A stretch of 64,000 nt of DNA from Azadirachta indica (GCA_022749755.1 CM040453.1:14331368-14395367); one strand, 5' to 3'. Positions 11,710 to 24,687 are shown, numbered from the stretch's first letter. Notes: generated by a model from the letters alone, not told the origin. Program-made: numbers and translations.

Positions 11710-14378
11710 ATGAAAGCAACATCGACTCTTGCCTTCTTCTGCGTAGTTAGTGCTTACGTTGTCTGTACATTTTCTTCTGATTTACCTCCACCAGATGATT
11801 CACCAGGTCTCTAATTATTTCTTTTACATTTCTTCCTTACTTTTACAATTTTTGTTTTACTATAAATATTTTGCAATGTTGCAGGTTGTGTGTTGAAATT
11901 CGATCGGTACCCATACCAACCATCTGGTGAGTGCGTTGCTGATCACCAGAAGAAAGTCAACTACTGGGACATCATCCCTTCAACTCTCTGCTGTCGAAAT
12001 GCCCTCACTGTCTTCTCCCAGACGCTAGCCCTACGTGCTAGTGAGCTGAAGGAAAACATTTTTCTTGAAGAAAATCAGTGGAGAAGCTGCAGTGGCCATT
12101 TCCATAGGCAGGAGGCTGTATCTGTGGATTCATGTGGATTTGACAAGTTTTTCCATGGGAGTAACAATTGCTCAAATTTATCTCTGTCAGATATTCAGCA
12201 GAAGCCAGAATTTCGAGATGTGTTAACCAATTGTTCTCGCTTCAATATTTCGTTTACTGCGGCCTGTCGTAATTGTGCTGATGCAATAGGAAAACTGAGG
12301 GAATACCTGTTGCAAGACTTGCATAAGGACGGGGATGATAATGAAAGACCAGTATGTGGGCTAGCGGTTGTTATTTCCATTGCAGCAGCAAATATGGGTG
12401 ATCCCTCCTCGATTGATGATTTATTTAGCTGTTTACATTTCAAAGATGAGTTTGGTAAGATCCCTAGCCAATATTCATTATTCTATCACATCTCAATCAT
12501 AACAATTTATGTTAAGGAACAATTATTTGAGTTAATATAAAAATAAAATCAATTGAATGAATGCTTCGAGATATCTAATAGATGCCTGAATTATGCTTTG
12601 AAGGACATACCATAACAAAATTCATTAGTAATTGATACAAAATAATTTCACATATGTCTATTTTCTTTTTGGGTTCCTACTATACCGACCTTGTCCCTTT
12701 TGTTTGCAACAGAACCTGGTTATGTCAGATTCAAAAGTAAGTGGATCTTCTTCTTATCTTTATTCTTTCTGCCAATTAGAATCCCTCCTCTGAGGGAACT
12801 GAAACAATCTTTTTAATTTTTTTCTTATATTCAAAGACTATTGATACTCACGAAATTCATTTAGTTTCTCAGCTTCTGTGGTGAAAGCAATAATGGCCGT
12901 CCTTATAGCGACAATCACATTGATGCTGGTTCTAACGCTGATAAAATATGTGGCCCAAAACAAGGCCAAGAAGAAGAAGCACAAGCGAAAACGTGCTAGG
13001 CCTAGTAAGGAGATTACTAATGCATGGTCCGGTCTTTATAGATTTTCGAAGGATGAGATTGAGGATGCAATAAATTATGGCAGCGAGAGAAAGAGCCTCG
13101 GCCGAGGAAGTGCTGGTCAAGTTTACAAAGGCCTTTTGCCAAGCGGTCAAGTTGTGGCCATCAAGCATATAAACAAGAGCAACATCACCGACTCTTTTAC
13201 ACGAGAAGTAGATGGTCTTTCGAGGGTGAGGCATCCGAACCTTGTTTGCCTATTCGGTTGCTGCATTGAAGGAGGAGAGCAGTATCTAGTGTATGAATAT
13301 TGTTCAGCTGGGAATCTAGCTCAACACCTCCTGAGTAATAATTTTAACTTGTTTTATATACTTGTTTATTGCTTTTGGTTAACATTGTGGCAGTAATTTC
13401 ACTTTTAGCTCAAGCTTACACTAAAGTGCATTCATGTGTTTTCCATCCAGGAAAGGAAAGTGTTCTAACGTGGGAAAGAAGAGTTAAAATCCTGAGAGAT
13501 TGCGCACTTGCACTGAGATATCTCCACCATTATATTGATGGTTGCATAGTCCACAGAGATATCAAGGTAACCTAAATCTTCCGAGTACTTAAATAAATCA
13601 TTCTTATTTCGTTAATTTTCTGATTGTTTTGCCCGCCCGTTCAACTCTTAGCTCACAAACATTCTTTTAACGGAGAACTTGGAACCCAAGCTTTCTGATT
13701 TCGGGTTGGCGAAGATGCTGGGTATGGAGGAGAGCAAAGTATTTACAGATGTTAGAGGCACTATAGGCTATATGGACCCAGAATACATGAGCAATGCCAA
13801 GCTAACCTGTGCCAGTGACATCTACAGTTTTGGCATCGTTGCTCTTCAACTTTTATCAGGACAGAAGGTCATTGACTTGGATCTCGATGCCAGAGACCAA
13901 CTCACAAGGAAGGTAATTCTTCTGTGTGCCTTATAATAAAGTTTCTATAATAAGCTGCTGATAAAATTTACGTTTGGTAATTGTCTAATTGAATTTTTAT
14001 GTTTTGTAGGCAAAAGATGTAAGCATGGGAAAACGATCATTAACAGATTTTGAAGATCCAAGACTGTATGGAAATATAAATAGGGCAGACTTTGAAGCCA
14101 TCTTGCAAATTGCCGTCCTATGTGTTGCCAAATCAAGCAAAGGCCGCCCAACAATTGATGTTGTCTTTGATGAGATCGACAAGGCTTGGAAAAACACAAT
14201 GACTGAAATGGTTTGCTTACATTTCCATATTCATACATATTGCTGTTTAATAACAATTCTCAAAGGATAACATGTACTGTGCTTAACTTTCTTATATGCA
14301 CAGAAAGCAAAGAAAGATCAAGTGAGTACATCAGCTGCAACACCGGTGTCTAGATCCATGGACGTGATTCCAGTTTGA
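11710..14378 (+). CDS. SPARK-domain receptor-like protein kinase (ARK-like)
   Basis: Eight exons with consistent phases: 11710-11806, 11885-12454, 12713-12736, 12873-13334, 13451-13566, 13652-13912, 14010-14210, 14304-14378. All introns are GT-AG; product 601 aa. A signal peptide (about 1-23) precedes a cysteine-rich ectodomain (about 34-222; CVLKFDRYPY, STLCCRNAL, CRNCADAIGKL, LFSCL) of the SPARK type. A membrane helix lies at about 236-255, followed by a very basic juxtamembrane stretch (KAKKKKHKRKRAR). The kinase domain has GRGSAGQV (G-loop, about 308-315), VAIK (about K329), HRDIK (419-423), TNIL, DFG (439-441) and the APE-like DPE. It is an RD kinase with all key residues, so probably active at the plasma membrane. 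Related SPARK kinases (ARK) act in arbuscular mycorrhizal roots, but the ligand and role here are unknown. The start at 11710 is chosen for its signal peptide. Confidence 0.88.
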
Positions 14379-15480
14379 AAAAATTACAGAGGCTAAACTT
14401 TCTCTGCAGTTTGATCGTGGAGAATGAAATACGGTAGAGATTACAGCTGCATTGGAATGAGAGGATTGAAGATCCAAGAGGAGGCGAATTCTTGCTCTTA
14501 GGAACGGGATTAGAAAGTTCATTTGCATTGTGCTTTCATGGTATACAGAACTTACAGGGATTGGATGTGGGTTGTTTTTAACTTTTTTAATTTCTATTTT
14601 TCAAGAATATACTGAGTGTTTATACATTAGAGGCAGAAGCAATCTTCTTGCAGGAATAGGTGTCTTACGAAATGTTGTGTACAGAGTTATTGCAACATAT
14701 TTCTAAATTGTTCTTCTTATTACATAAATATATATCTCAGTCAAACTCATATTTTGACAATTTATTGTATTCTTTATTTTAGAATGATAAAATCCTTTTT
14801 TAAACACTATATTAAATTATCAAACCCATCTTATAAAAATAAAAGGTATAAGTATGTTGTGAAGTGCTAAAGAGAAAGTGTTAATATGTTTAGCGCTCAT
14901 TACACTTTAACATTTTTTTATCAATTGTTAGAAAAGCAGTTAGTGGGTAGCAGTTATTAAAAATACTTATGTTATATTTTTAGCACCAAATTAGATGTTT
15001 GTTTGTAGTTAAAAAAGTACTTGAAAAGTAACAAATTATTAAAATGGACATCATAATATTTCTTCAAAGTAAGTAATATATAAAATTAATAATATTTTTT
15101 AAATTAAATAATATATAAAATTAATATCTATGCATTATTATTTTTTAATAAATACATATATTTTAAAATAATATATAAAAATAAATTTAAATTCTATATT
15201 TTTTAAATTAATATTATATTTAATAGAGATATAAAATATCTTTGTTTTAGTCATATTATACTTAAGTATAAAATATTATACTTAGTTTTTATATCTAATA
15301 CTTTTAATAATAATAAATATTTTAAAAATAAATAAATAAATTAATAATAATAATAATTTTATTTTATAAATATCTCTAATGATAAGTATGTAGAATACGC
15401 ACTTATCAGCCGTTTCAAAACTTGAATTATTTTGTAAATCCTCAAGTTTAGTTAATATTTGATGAATTTTAGTGACTTTA
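14379..15480. other. Kinase 3'UTR and AT-rich spacer
   Basis: The first few hundred bases are the likely 3'UTR of the kinase gene. The rest, from about 14750, is AT-rich sequence without recognisable genes or repeat ends. Confidence 0.45.
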
Positions 15481-15489
15481 TATAAAAAA

Positions 15490-16890
15490 GATAAAAAACG
15501 GTCATTCAAGATGAATTTGGCTCAAAAAGGAAATGTCAAAAAAGACGAAAAGGAAATGAGGACCAAAATGCAAAGTTTCAAGGGCTAAATTGCAAGAAAA
15601 TAAAATTTTAAAGAGTTTCAATTGCTTGCATGGCGTGCGCTCGCCATGGCATGGCGCAACCATACCACGCAGCCAAGAGCGTGGCACGATAGTACAACTA
15701 AGGCGCGCAGTTGTGCCATCCGTCGAGCTTCCACTGCGTCCTTGCGCATCTTGGACGATCTTGGATGTTTTAGGCCGTTAGATCATCATTTAATGGCCTG
15801 ATCTAAATGTCTTTTAGGTTTATATGCTTTTGGATGAATAGCACCATAACCAAGAAAGCAAAGTTGAATTTTGAAGAGAGAGAAGGGTAATTGATTCTAG
15901 AGAGAGAAAGGGTGATCGATTCAAGTTGAAAGCTTTACAAAAAGATTTGAAGGAGAATTATTGAAGCTCTCATCTCTAGTTTAGTTTCCTAAACTCTATC
16001 ATTTTTATTTTGAATTTCATTTGAACTTTATTTGTTTAATTTAAGGATTATAGGATACATAATGATTTTAATGTTAGCATTTGATATGTTGGGTTAGATA
16101 TCTTAATTTAGGATCCTAATGTAGCTTATCTTGATCATGTTTAACCAATTGGCATATATTCAATGTGGAATGATTGTATTTACGTGTGTTTACTTGCATT
16201 AATGGATTCTAACTTGTTGTTCGACAAATTGAATAATCAAAGATGAATGAATTAATACTTAAGAATGTTTAATTTATTTATTAGATTAGGTAAATACAAT
16301 TAGTGTACTAATATTTCGGAGAAAATTGGTATCTAAATAATCTAATAATCATTTAGATTAAGGATAAGAACCGGGAGGTAATTAAATTATTCTAAGTGCT
16401 TAAAATAGGATGTACTTAAGAAGCGTTTAGTTAACCATGTTTGATAGGGATATTGACTTGAGAAATTTTACGTAGTAGTTTGTTTGACACTCAGGAGAGG
16501 TAGTGAATTCATTCTAAATCCTATATTAGTAAATAAAATTAGGACATATTACTAATAGCCAATTAGGAAAAACATAGGAAGGGATAAGTGAAAAATCAAG
16601 GCCCTAAATCTTTTATACTTGCATATTTCATTCATTCACTGATAATCTTTAATTTAATTTCTATTTCTGTTTTACTTAATTATCGAGTTTTAGTTTTATT
16701 TATCGTTACAGTTAATCAATTCAAACTGCTTAGATCAAATAAAGCTTTCAAGGCTATAGTACTTAGTATTTAATATAAATTTTAATTATTGTGAGATGAT
16801 ATTTATACTTATCATTTTACTACTTGATACAACCTGTGCCTTTGTGATTAGCATTATTGCGATCATTGAAAAATAGTCATTTTTTGTTGT
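15490..16890 (+). mobile_element. Probable LTR fragment of a Ty3/gypsy-type retrotransposon
   Basis: A GC-rich patch (15625-15770, with CATGGCATGGCGC and nearby related words) stands out from AT-rich surroundings. It leads into about 1.1 kb of unique-looking sequence ending in a CTACTTGATACAACCTGTGCC-like stretch near 16820-16845, which resembles sequences common near the ends of large plant gypsy LTRs. No protein domain is present and no second LTR was found. The call rests on composition and general resemblance only. Confidence 0.35.
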
Positions 16891-17639
16891 CATAATTATT
16901 ATTAAAAGATAAATAAATAAATTTGTTATAAAAAATAATTTAAAAAATTTGATTATTATTATTGTAAATTTAATAATTTAAAAAATAATCAATTAAAAAA
17001 TAAATATAACAAAATAGGATAAGAAATAAAATTTTTAAAGTTAATAAAGGGCATGTTGGCTATAATAATAGTTTCATTAAACTTTGGTGAAATTTTTAAA
17101 TTTTCTTGAGAGAATTTGAGGAATTACAATAATTTTATTAAAATTGAGGTGCTATCTCGTTAAATACTTTAAGTAATAATTTCATAAAAGCACCTCGTTA
17201 GGTGCTAGTTCAAATATCACTATAGTTGCTAACTTCATTTGGATAAATTCTTTTTACTAAAATTTTCAAACATGTCATTAGCATTTTAAAGTGTTACTTA
17301 GCACTTATAAATTTTTACTGAATAAGATATCTATAGAAATTTGTGTTAAATCCCTAGTTCTTCCAAAGTTCTTTTAAATGGGATATTTATAGAACTTTTT
17401 ATGTCAATAAAAATTATATTTACTTCGAAGCCGGCAACTTTGATGGTCGGCTTTTTGTGTGTTTATACATTAAAGACTTAGGTGGGGTAATATTGCCTTG
17501 TTGAATTTCTCGAATAATTTTTTCAACCGTCATTTGAGTCTCCAGATACGGTCGGTCTTCCCACTATTACCATGGTCTAAGAAGGCAGGTCTCAATGTTG
17601 AGTTCCCTCTTTTTCCCTTGCCATGTAGGAGTCCTGGTA

Positions 17640-18745
17640 GTCATTCCTGATTAAGTCTGTTGTGGTGTAACCGTGCTCCCAATGATATGAACACCTTTTA
17701 CTTCTGTTTCTTGTTTCAAGAGGTGACAATATTTTTCTTGGCTCAATAGCCAATCTTCGCTGCCTGATATCTTCCAGGATGACCTCTTGTGGGGCACAAT
17801 AGGTGAGAACTTAGTATTATCTTCCTCACAAGTTGTCTCTCGCATGGTGTGTAAACCCCTTCCTTTTTTCCTATGCAAAGTAAATGCCGTTTAATGTCTA
17901 TTCTTGACTTCCCTTTCTCTAGACCTCTCTCAACGTATTCTTGATCAGGGCGGTTTGACCTCTGACGTAGTTCAAACAATGCCCAATCCATTCTTCTCCA
18001 TAAATCTTCTCTTAAGTTCCCGGGGCTGTCTATTTTTTTCCCTGGTCAATCTACTGATCCTGGCTCCACTTGTCTGGGTACTAGGATGTCCCTCTTGCTG
18101 TCACTTTTCTATTGCTTCTTGCTCCAGCAGTATTCCCTCTTTTACTTTCAAATATGCGTTGTGAGAAAAATCTATTGACGATTTCCTTATTTTGAACCAA
18201 CGCCAACATGTCCTAAGCCTGTTTCTCAACCCTTCCAGAGATATGTGTTGACTTAGCACCATGATTTCCTTGTGGTACCGATCGATGAAATTATTCAGGA
18301 TTTCTTTTTCCCCTTGTTTTATCAGTAATAGACTTCGTAAATCCTTTTCCAGAAAGCATGCTCCTTTAAATTCCTTAACAAACTCCCGAGCGAGTTATGA
18401 AAGGGAGTAAATACTCCCCTGCATCAGTCTTTGATACAGGCTCTTGCTTGTCGTTCTAAAGTAAGGGAAAACGGTCTGCACATCTCATCCTCAGTTAAAT
18501 CATGAATATGCATTACTTCCCTATATTTCCCGACATAGAGCTGGGGATTGACGTGTCTAGTGTAAGAGTTTATATGTGGCATCTTGAATCCTCTAGGCAA
18601 AAGCAGATTCATGATCTCTGGGCCAGGGGGAAAAGTTATTTCATAGTCATCGTCCTTTCTTATTGCACATTGCTCTTCTCTGATCTCCTGTAGTTCTTTA
18701 CACAATCATTTGATTTCCTCCATCAAAGAGGGATCCGTATTTCTT
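17640..18745 (-). pseudogene. Degenerate Ty3/gypsy gag remnant
   Basis: On -, a frame at 18705-18424 reads like the start of a plant gypsy retrotrans_gag domain (FPPGPEIMNLLLPRGFKMP, then DEMCRPFSLTLERQARA). About 100 bp further on, LLLIKQGEKEILNNFIDRYH matches the downstream part of the same domain in another frame. Later fragments (about 17991-17651) contain EYVERGLEKGKSRIDIKRH and related pieces in shifting frames. The gene is broken by frameshifts and stops and has no attached pol. The sequence is related to the gag remnant near 45.3 kb, so both derive from the same broad lineage. Confidence 0.75.
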
Positions 18746-18799
18746 AAGAAGTCTCCCTAACATTTTTGAGCACCTATCTTCTCGATTACATTATCCAGA

Positions 18800-19560
18800 A
18801 GGTGTTAGTTACAGAAGATGAGAATATTATTATGTCAAATTGTTTACCAATCATGTGACTTAATTACAAAATATTTTAGGTAGGAAGCTATAGCTTTGAT
18901 TGTTTAAGTGATTAAGATTGTCAAAATTTTGTTTCACATGATTTTCTCTATTGCATGTAAACGTTTTTGATGTGTTTTTATATTTGGTAATACTATTGCA
19001 TTAGCTTGATTGTACGTATTTCTATTTTTTTTTCCTTTATTTATTTATTAACATTTTTTATTCTTTTAAATATTACAATAAAATAACTCCAATCCCTTCC
19101 CTTGCTTCATATTTACTTAGCCTTTTTGTTAGGTCCCTGTTTGCGGGGTGGTTTGTTGAGTTGGGTCTTTTGTTGCCCTTTAGTTATTTCTTTGTTACTC
19201 CCTTTTTCTATTAATGCATTCGCCTTTCTTTTTTTAAAAGAAAAAAACTCAAACCCTTCCAATTCGATGTGACCGGAATCTAAATCGCACATATAAAATT
19301 CTAAGAAATTTTACTAATTTGAATGAAATTTGTTTCCCCTAAAAAAAAAAAAATTGGCTCCACTTATATACTTAAAAGAATTGAATCCCTACCCTCCATT
19401 TAAAGAAAAATCTATTAGTCAACTCCCTCAAAGAAATAATGAGACAAATTGGGTTGAAATTTGATTGGCTTAGATCGATGGAGAGTGCTTATGCTCTAGA
19501 ATAAGGAATATTTGTTTTGTTGTTATAAGTTGATCATTGAATATGCCCTGTGAAATTCAC
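18800..19560. other. Spacer between the gag remnant and the SWEET cluster
   Basis: AT-rich sequence with no recognised gene. It marks the left edge of the region shared by the SWEET duplication units. Confidence 0.4.
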
Positions 19561-19594
19561 ACACAGTCCAAAAATTTATACAAATTATAAAAGA

Positions 19595-19910
19595 AATTGG
19601 CACAAACAGTCCAAAAATTTTTCCATTTAAAGCTCATCTTCCAATTGAACAAGGAAGTGCATGTCTTTCGCAGAAGAAGAGGAGTCCTGTGCTTTGGGTA
19701 AAATGATTTAAAACTATTGCGATTCATAGAACAAGACCAAGACTCTTGCTTATACCCAAAATGATATAACTAAGAAGGCAGGCAGAGATACAATGAAATG
19801 AATATGGCTGGTGAGTTTACACAAATTAATTCTAATCACTATTAAAAACTTTGAACATGTAATTAGATGGCCTAATTAATCACATGCAAAGCCGTTATAC
19901 TTTTGTTACG
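19595..19910 (+). repeat. Distal conserved block of SWEET copy A
   Basis: Non-coding block about 2.3 kb upstream of the first SWEET ATG. It recurs, diverged, upstream of the other three genes (24340-24640, 37170-37640, 50325-50780). Shared words in order include TTGGCACAAACAGTCC, CATTTAAAGCTCAT, GATTCATAGAACAAGA, CCCAAAATGATA, AGGCAGGCAGAG, and ATTAGATGGCCTAATTAATC with CACATGCAAA. It is a remnant of the duplicated unit and possibly a regulatory element. Confidence 0.75.
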
Positions 19911-20879
19911 GGATAAGGCTTACTATGTGTCCTGATTGTTTGTCACTTTTTTTTTTTACCATGTATAAATTAATTTGCTCATTTAAAAGGTTTAGATGAA
20001 AGTAAGATATTTCATGCACAAAATTTATGTCACTTATTATTACTCAAATTTGAAATATTACAAAGAGTATCAAACGTTGTCCTAGATCAGCTGAGTTGCA
20101 CTGGGAAAATAATTAATTTGTCCAATCATATAGAGGTTCTATAAAACAAAAAAAAAAAAAATCACATACAAAATTGTATTTAGGCATTTTTTTTCTTTTT
20201 TCTTTTTCCTTGTCTTCTTCCTCGATTCCTTTCTCTCTTTGTTTTTTTCTTCATCTTAATTTGTTTTAATTTCATTGAAATTTCTCCTCAATAAAAAAAT
20301 GAGGAGAGGAAGAGATGGAAAAGAAGAAGAAAGGAGAAAGATGAGAAAAAAATTAATTAATTAATTTTATCTTAAGTTCTTAAAATAACAATGAAAGTTA
20401 ACATATGGATAGTATGATGATTTTTATAAATTTTAAGGTTGAATTAAAAATTATTAATATTATATGAATTAATTTCAAAATCATCCAACCTCTGAAAACA
20501 CATAAAATTTTGATTAGGGAATTAATTAACATTTATCGAAATAATTTAAATGTAAGTGATAATTTTTAATAAAGTTAGGGATCTTTGAATCTAATATGTA
20601 AAATATGCTAATTAAAATACTATTTTTTTCAAATGTTAAAGAACAAAATAAAACTATTCCAATTCATATGTGTTATTTTTCCTTATTACAATAATTTGCA
20701 TTTAGGTTGAATTTGAAATTTGATTTGGTAAGATTAAAATTGTCGAATGACGAAAAAAAGTTAAGAGTTAGTGAAAAAATTGGGATAATTAAACTAAACT
20801 GTAAGAGGGTAATTGATAATTTTCCTTTTTCAAGAGAAATGAGATAATAAAATCCAAAACAAAAGGCAAAAAAGAAGTT

Positions 20880-21110
20880 GGTAAAATATATAAAGTAACA
20901 TTCTCCATTGGAAAATAACATGTCTAATTGTCTACAGAACCTCAATTCTTTTTCATTACAGTCCTAGGAGAAGCAAAATATTGCTTTCCAGGTATTGATC
21001 AATGACAAATTTGGACCAGGCACTCCAGTCCTACATTTCAAAGTCACTTCAATAGCAACAACAATAGCTTTCAATTATTGAAAGAAAAGAAAGTGCTACC
21101 AATATTAAGG
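20880..21110 (+). repeat. Medial conserved block of SWEET copy A
   Basis: About 200 bp, shared with 27255-27437 plus 27940-27970 (copy B) and partly with 37990-38100 (copy C). Common words are TATAAAGTAACATTCTCCAT, AAAATAACA, ACAGTCCTAG/AAAGTCCTAG, TTTCAAAGTCACTTC and CTTCAATTATTG. The open frame on - (QLDMLFSNGECYFIY) also occurs in copy B because the DNA was duplicated; there is no sign that it is translated. Confidence 0.7.
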
Positions 21111-21574
21111 ATTCCGATTTATATATAATGAAAGAAAGAAAAAACTTATAGAGGCAAGTAGAAAATACATAAATAATACAAAGTTTTAATTAATATAGAT
21201 GTATATTCTAATTTGATTCCACTTAGTTCAAAGTCTGTGGGTTATAGTGCCCTTATATAAGGTCAAATCCTACCTAAAACTTTATACAACGTTACTTACA
21301 ACGTGATTTAAAAGTGTGTAAATTAAAAATAAGAGTAAAAAGTAACGTGAATTAATGAGAAAAGGAAAAATATATAATTCTAGCTTAGCTTGCAGTGACT
21401 TGATGGTCCTCCCTCTCCAGGGCTATCTGCAGGTAACTTGCCCTAAATTCTTTGAAGAGTTCCCTATTTTTGTTTAATTGATTTTGTGTATTGGCTTTTC
21501 AGGCTCTCCTCTTGTTGTCCCTTGTTCTCTTATATTAACAATTTATTTCTATAAGTCCTCTTAGAGATATTTTA

Positions 21575-21901
21575 GTAATCACATCATTTAGGTTGCAAGA
21601 CTAAGGCGGGCTAGCTAGCGGGCACACGTATGCACGGATTGTCAGTTCCAACTTTGGTTGGTTGCTCTTTCGTCTTTATAGCAATGCATTAATGCATTCA
21701 GTGTCTCTTTTCACATAATTTAAATATACTATAATTAAATTATGCTACCTAACTGCTGGTGTACTATGGTTCTATAAATCAAACTACTGCAATGCAATTG
21801 AACAAAGCTCCTGAGAGTGTATAATAGTAATTGCTCCACACTGCAGAGAGCTTCAGAGAGAGCCTTAGGTTCAAAGACATACACTCTTTACCACAACAAC
21901 A
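21575..21901 (+). promoter_or_regulatory. Proximal promoter and 5'UTR of SWEET copy A
   Basis: Region conserved in front of all four SWEET genes: CACATCATTTAGGTTG, GGCGGGCTAG, a CTTTATAGCAATGCATT stretch, a TATA box CTATAAAT at 21772-21779, then the leader CTGCAGAGAGCTTCAGAGAG and CACAACAACA just before the ATG. TATA-to-ATG distance is about 125 bp. The promoters of clade III SWEETs are known targets of Xanthomonas TAL effectors in rice and cassava; no such use is shown here. Confidence 0.7.
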
Positions 21902-23331
21902 ATGGGTCTCCTCACTCTTCATCAACTGGCTTTCATATTTGGTTTCTTAGGTGTGATCTCTAACTTTAATCTTCCCTTTTTGTATTTTCGATAGATTGCT
22001 TCTCCCCTTCTTCTTCTAAATGTTGGCTCTTGAAGTTAAAGCTGTGACAACTTTGTCATTGCATCAAAGTTAATCTAAATCTCTTCTGAGAGTTAAAACA
22101 AGTTGTGATACATTAATTCAATATTTTGTTCAAATTTCTCTCTGAATTATTATTAGCTGATACATCTTCTATAAACAGGTAACATAATATCCTTCTTGGT
22201 GTTCTTGGCCCCAGTGTAAGAGCCTCTATATTAGTTCGAACACTTTTATATATGTTTAACCATATGTATATGCATTATATTTAATATAACTTATTTTATT
22301 ATTGTCTCTCATTCTTTCTTGTTCTGCTCTGATCAGGCCAACTTTCTACACAATTTACAAGAAGAAATCATCTGAAGGATATCATTCAATACCATATGTG
22401 ATTGCACTTTGTAGTGCAATGTTGTTATTGTACTACGGTTTTCTCAAGTCCAATGCAATGCTGATTATCACCATCAACAGCATTGGATGTGCAATAGAAA
22501 TTACTTACCTAATTTTGTACCTGATATTCGCACCAAAGAAGGAGAAGGTTACCTTCATAATTCCTGGATTTGATTATATGTAAGAGTCTTTCTCAAAGAT
22601 ATCGACATAACAAATTCAAAATTCTTAAACTTGCAGAAATTCACAATAAAGTTGATACTGTTTTTCAACATTGGGGCCTTTTGCTTGTTGATGCTTCTCA
22701 TCAATTTTCTGGTAAAACCTCCCCACCGAGTCACTGCCGTCGGTTGGGTGTGTGCTGCCTATAACGTTGCCGTGTTCGCCGCCCCTCTAAGCATTATCGT
22801 AACTAATCCTAGGCCACTTTGCTACTTGTTTAATAATAATCAGCTAGCTATACCCTTCTTCTTACAGTGTTTACAATTTATGAATGTTGCAGAGGAAGGT
22901 GATTAAGACAAAAAGTGTAGAGTATATGCCTTTCTTTCTTTCATTTTTCCTCACCCTCTGCGCCACCGCCTGGTTCTTCTACGGATTTTTTGTCAAGGAT
23001 ATGTTCATTGCAGTAAGTAACAACATCATTTATATATTTGATATATTGATACTATTTTCTTTTTTGTATCATATTACTATTAACACTCGATCATCATTGT
23101 TTCTGAATGTGTTCTCAGTTACCAAATATTTTGGGATTCATATTTGGGATTGCTCAAATGATCCTGTATCTCGTATACAAGGGCAAGCAATGCAAAGAGA
23201 CAAATCAAAAACAGCAAGAATATACAGACATGAAACCGAACTCAATCGATTCTGCAAACTTTGACAACAAGGAGGCGCAGATGTCGCAAGAGGTTAACAA
23301 GCATAATGCATCGAATGAGAACAATGTCTGA
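21902..23331 (+). CDS. SWEET: Clade III SWEET sugar transporter, tandem copy A
   Basis: Bidirectional (uniport) sugar transporter with seven membrane helices and two MtN3/saliva repeats; clade III members mainly export sucrose across the plasma membrane. Six exons: 21902-21950, 22179-22215, 22337-22547, 22637-22798, 22893-23012, 23119-23331; product 263 aa. Intron 1 has a normal GT donor (TTAG|gtgtga). The first repeat is about residues 9-95 ([18 protein letters not shown] at 27-44, then YHSIPYV). The second is about 130-215 ([23 protein letters not shown]). A polar cytosolic tail of about 45 residues ends in SNENNV. It resembles SWEET9/10/15-type proteins; the exact orthologue cannot be set without a tree. 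It is the first of four same-strand tandem copies, and its exon 3 differs from copy B at only about 8 of 211 bases. Confidence 0.95.
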
Positions 23332-24330
23332 TCGGAGATAAAATTCGAGGCTAGTACCAGACGATTTAGCCAAATGAATAATATAAGTTTCTCTTTCAAG
23401 TATTGTCGCAAGAGGTTAATGTAGAATATAATCGGCATAGTTTTGTTGTTGACATATTTGATAATTATTCAGTTTTGCTTCGTGACCGAATTTTTTCACC
23501 TTTTTTAATGTTAATTATTACGAGAAAATGATTATTCTATAAAATAAAGTTAAATTATATAAGAACACCGATTTTAAAATTAATGCCAAGTTCTCTCAGA
23601 AATTTAGGTATAATGTAAATATGGAGCTGCCCTTGCATAATTGTGTAATTGTCCGTCGGCAAAGGACAATTATGATAAGAAAAAAGATACAAATTAAATA
23701 GGGGTTACATGCAACTTTTAAATGCTAAAAGTAACTTACAAGTTAAAAAGGGTAAATTCTGTCTCTTTTAAATGTTAAATTACGAAATAAATTTATGTGT
23801 ATGACTAATTATTGTAAAAGTGATCATTATGAACTTTAATTAATATATTAGGAGATATAGAATTACATACTAATTAAAATAGCACTTGGGTATTCTACAG
23901 GTAGTACGAAATATTTTAATGATTTTTCGTTTAAAAAGTGCATGAAAAAACTAAAAAATATATTAAAATTTATGCATGTTAGGGCTCTTCTTTTATAGCA
24001 ATTTCCAACTAACACTGAAAAGCGTTTTGGGTCAATGTAAATTTATCAAACTTTAGGCAGAAATTATGATTATTCTTAAAAACTAATAAACGGAAAAAAC
24101 ACTGCCAGCTTTATATTTCTGGTATGACAAACTAATCACTTTAAGCTGGGTTGAAATTTTATTGGCTTAAATACACGGAGGGTATGCATAATTATCTCTA
24201 GAAGAAGGAAAGATTCAATTGTTTTCTTGTTATTGATCATTGATCCTTGCCCGTGAATGCAGCAAACCCATTTTGATGTAAAATTAATTCATGTGGCTCT
24301 TAACAAAATGTCAATATAAACATATTATAC
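23332..24330. other. 3'UTR of SWEET copy A and spacer
   Basis: Probable 3'UTR up to about 23550, then AT-rich spacer without genes. A word near 24140-24180 (GGTTGAAATTT, TTGGCTTA) also occurs near 19450 and belongs to the duplicated unit. Confidence 0.45.
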
Positions 24331-24339
24331 AAAACGAAA

Positions 24340-24640
24340 TTGGCACAAACAGTCCAAAAATGTTTCCATTTAAAGCTCATCGATCATTGAATTGAGCAAG
24401 CAGTGAAATTACAGACGAGCACAAACTGATCAGAAATTATTTTTAAGTATTGAAATTCATAGAACAAGATGATCAAGACACTAGCTTCCACCCAAAATGA
24501 TAACCATACCAGGCAGGCAGAGTTACAATATCAGTTTAATTAAACTTCTAATCCAGTATTTGAAATTAGATGGCCTAATTGATCACATGTAAAATTGTAT
24601 TTGGACATGTAAGCAGGACTTGTTTTAATCATGAAAGAAA
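24340..24640 (+). repeat. Distal conserved block of SWEET copy B
   Basis: Counterpart of 19595-19910, here about 4.5 kb upstream of the copy B ATG. Shared words are TTGGCACAAACAGTCC, CATTTAAAGCTCAT, AATTCATAGAACAAGA, CCCAAAATGATA, AGGCAGGCAGAG and ATTAGATGGCCTAATT. The greater distance is explained by insertions between 24.7 and 27.9 kb. Confidence 0.75.
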
Positions 24641-24687
24641 TATTAGCTCTTAATCTGACAATACTCTATAAAATTTCACATATTCAT

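Noticed and set aside
12195..13234. Minus-strand open frames opposite the SPARK kinase exons
   Set aside because: Antisense shadows of exons 2 and 4; no splice-consistent or homologous product.
15590..15781. Open frame over the GC-rich patch (LHGVRSPWHGATIPRSQERG)
   Set aside because: No known domain; the arginine-rich peptide follows from GC-rich repeat composition, and the setting is LTR-like.
20673..20945. Minus-strand open frame (QLDMLFSNGECYFIY) repeated in copy B at 27084-27356 (QLDVLFSHGECYFIY)
   Set aside because: The similarity is explained by duplication of the whole medial block. Outside the shared 15 residues the frames diverge into low-complexity sequence and run through repeats, and there is no gene structure.
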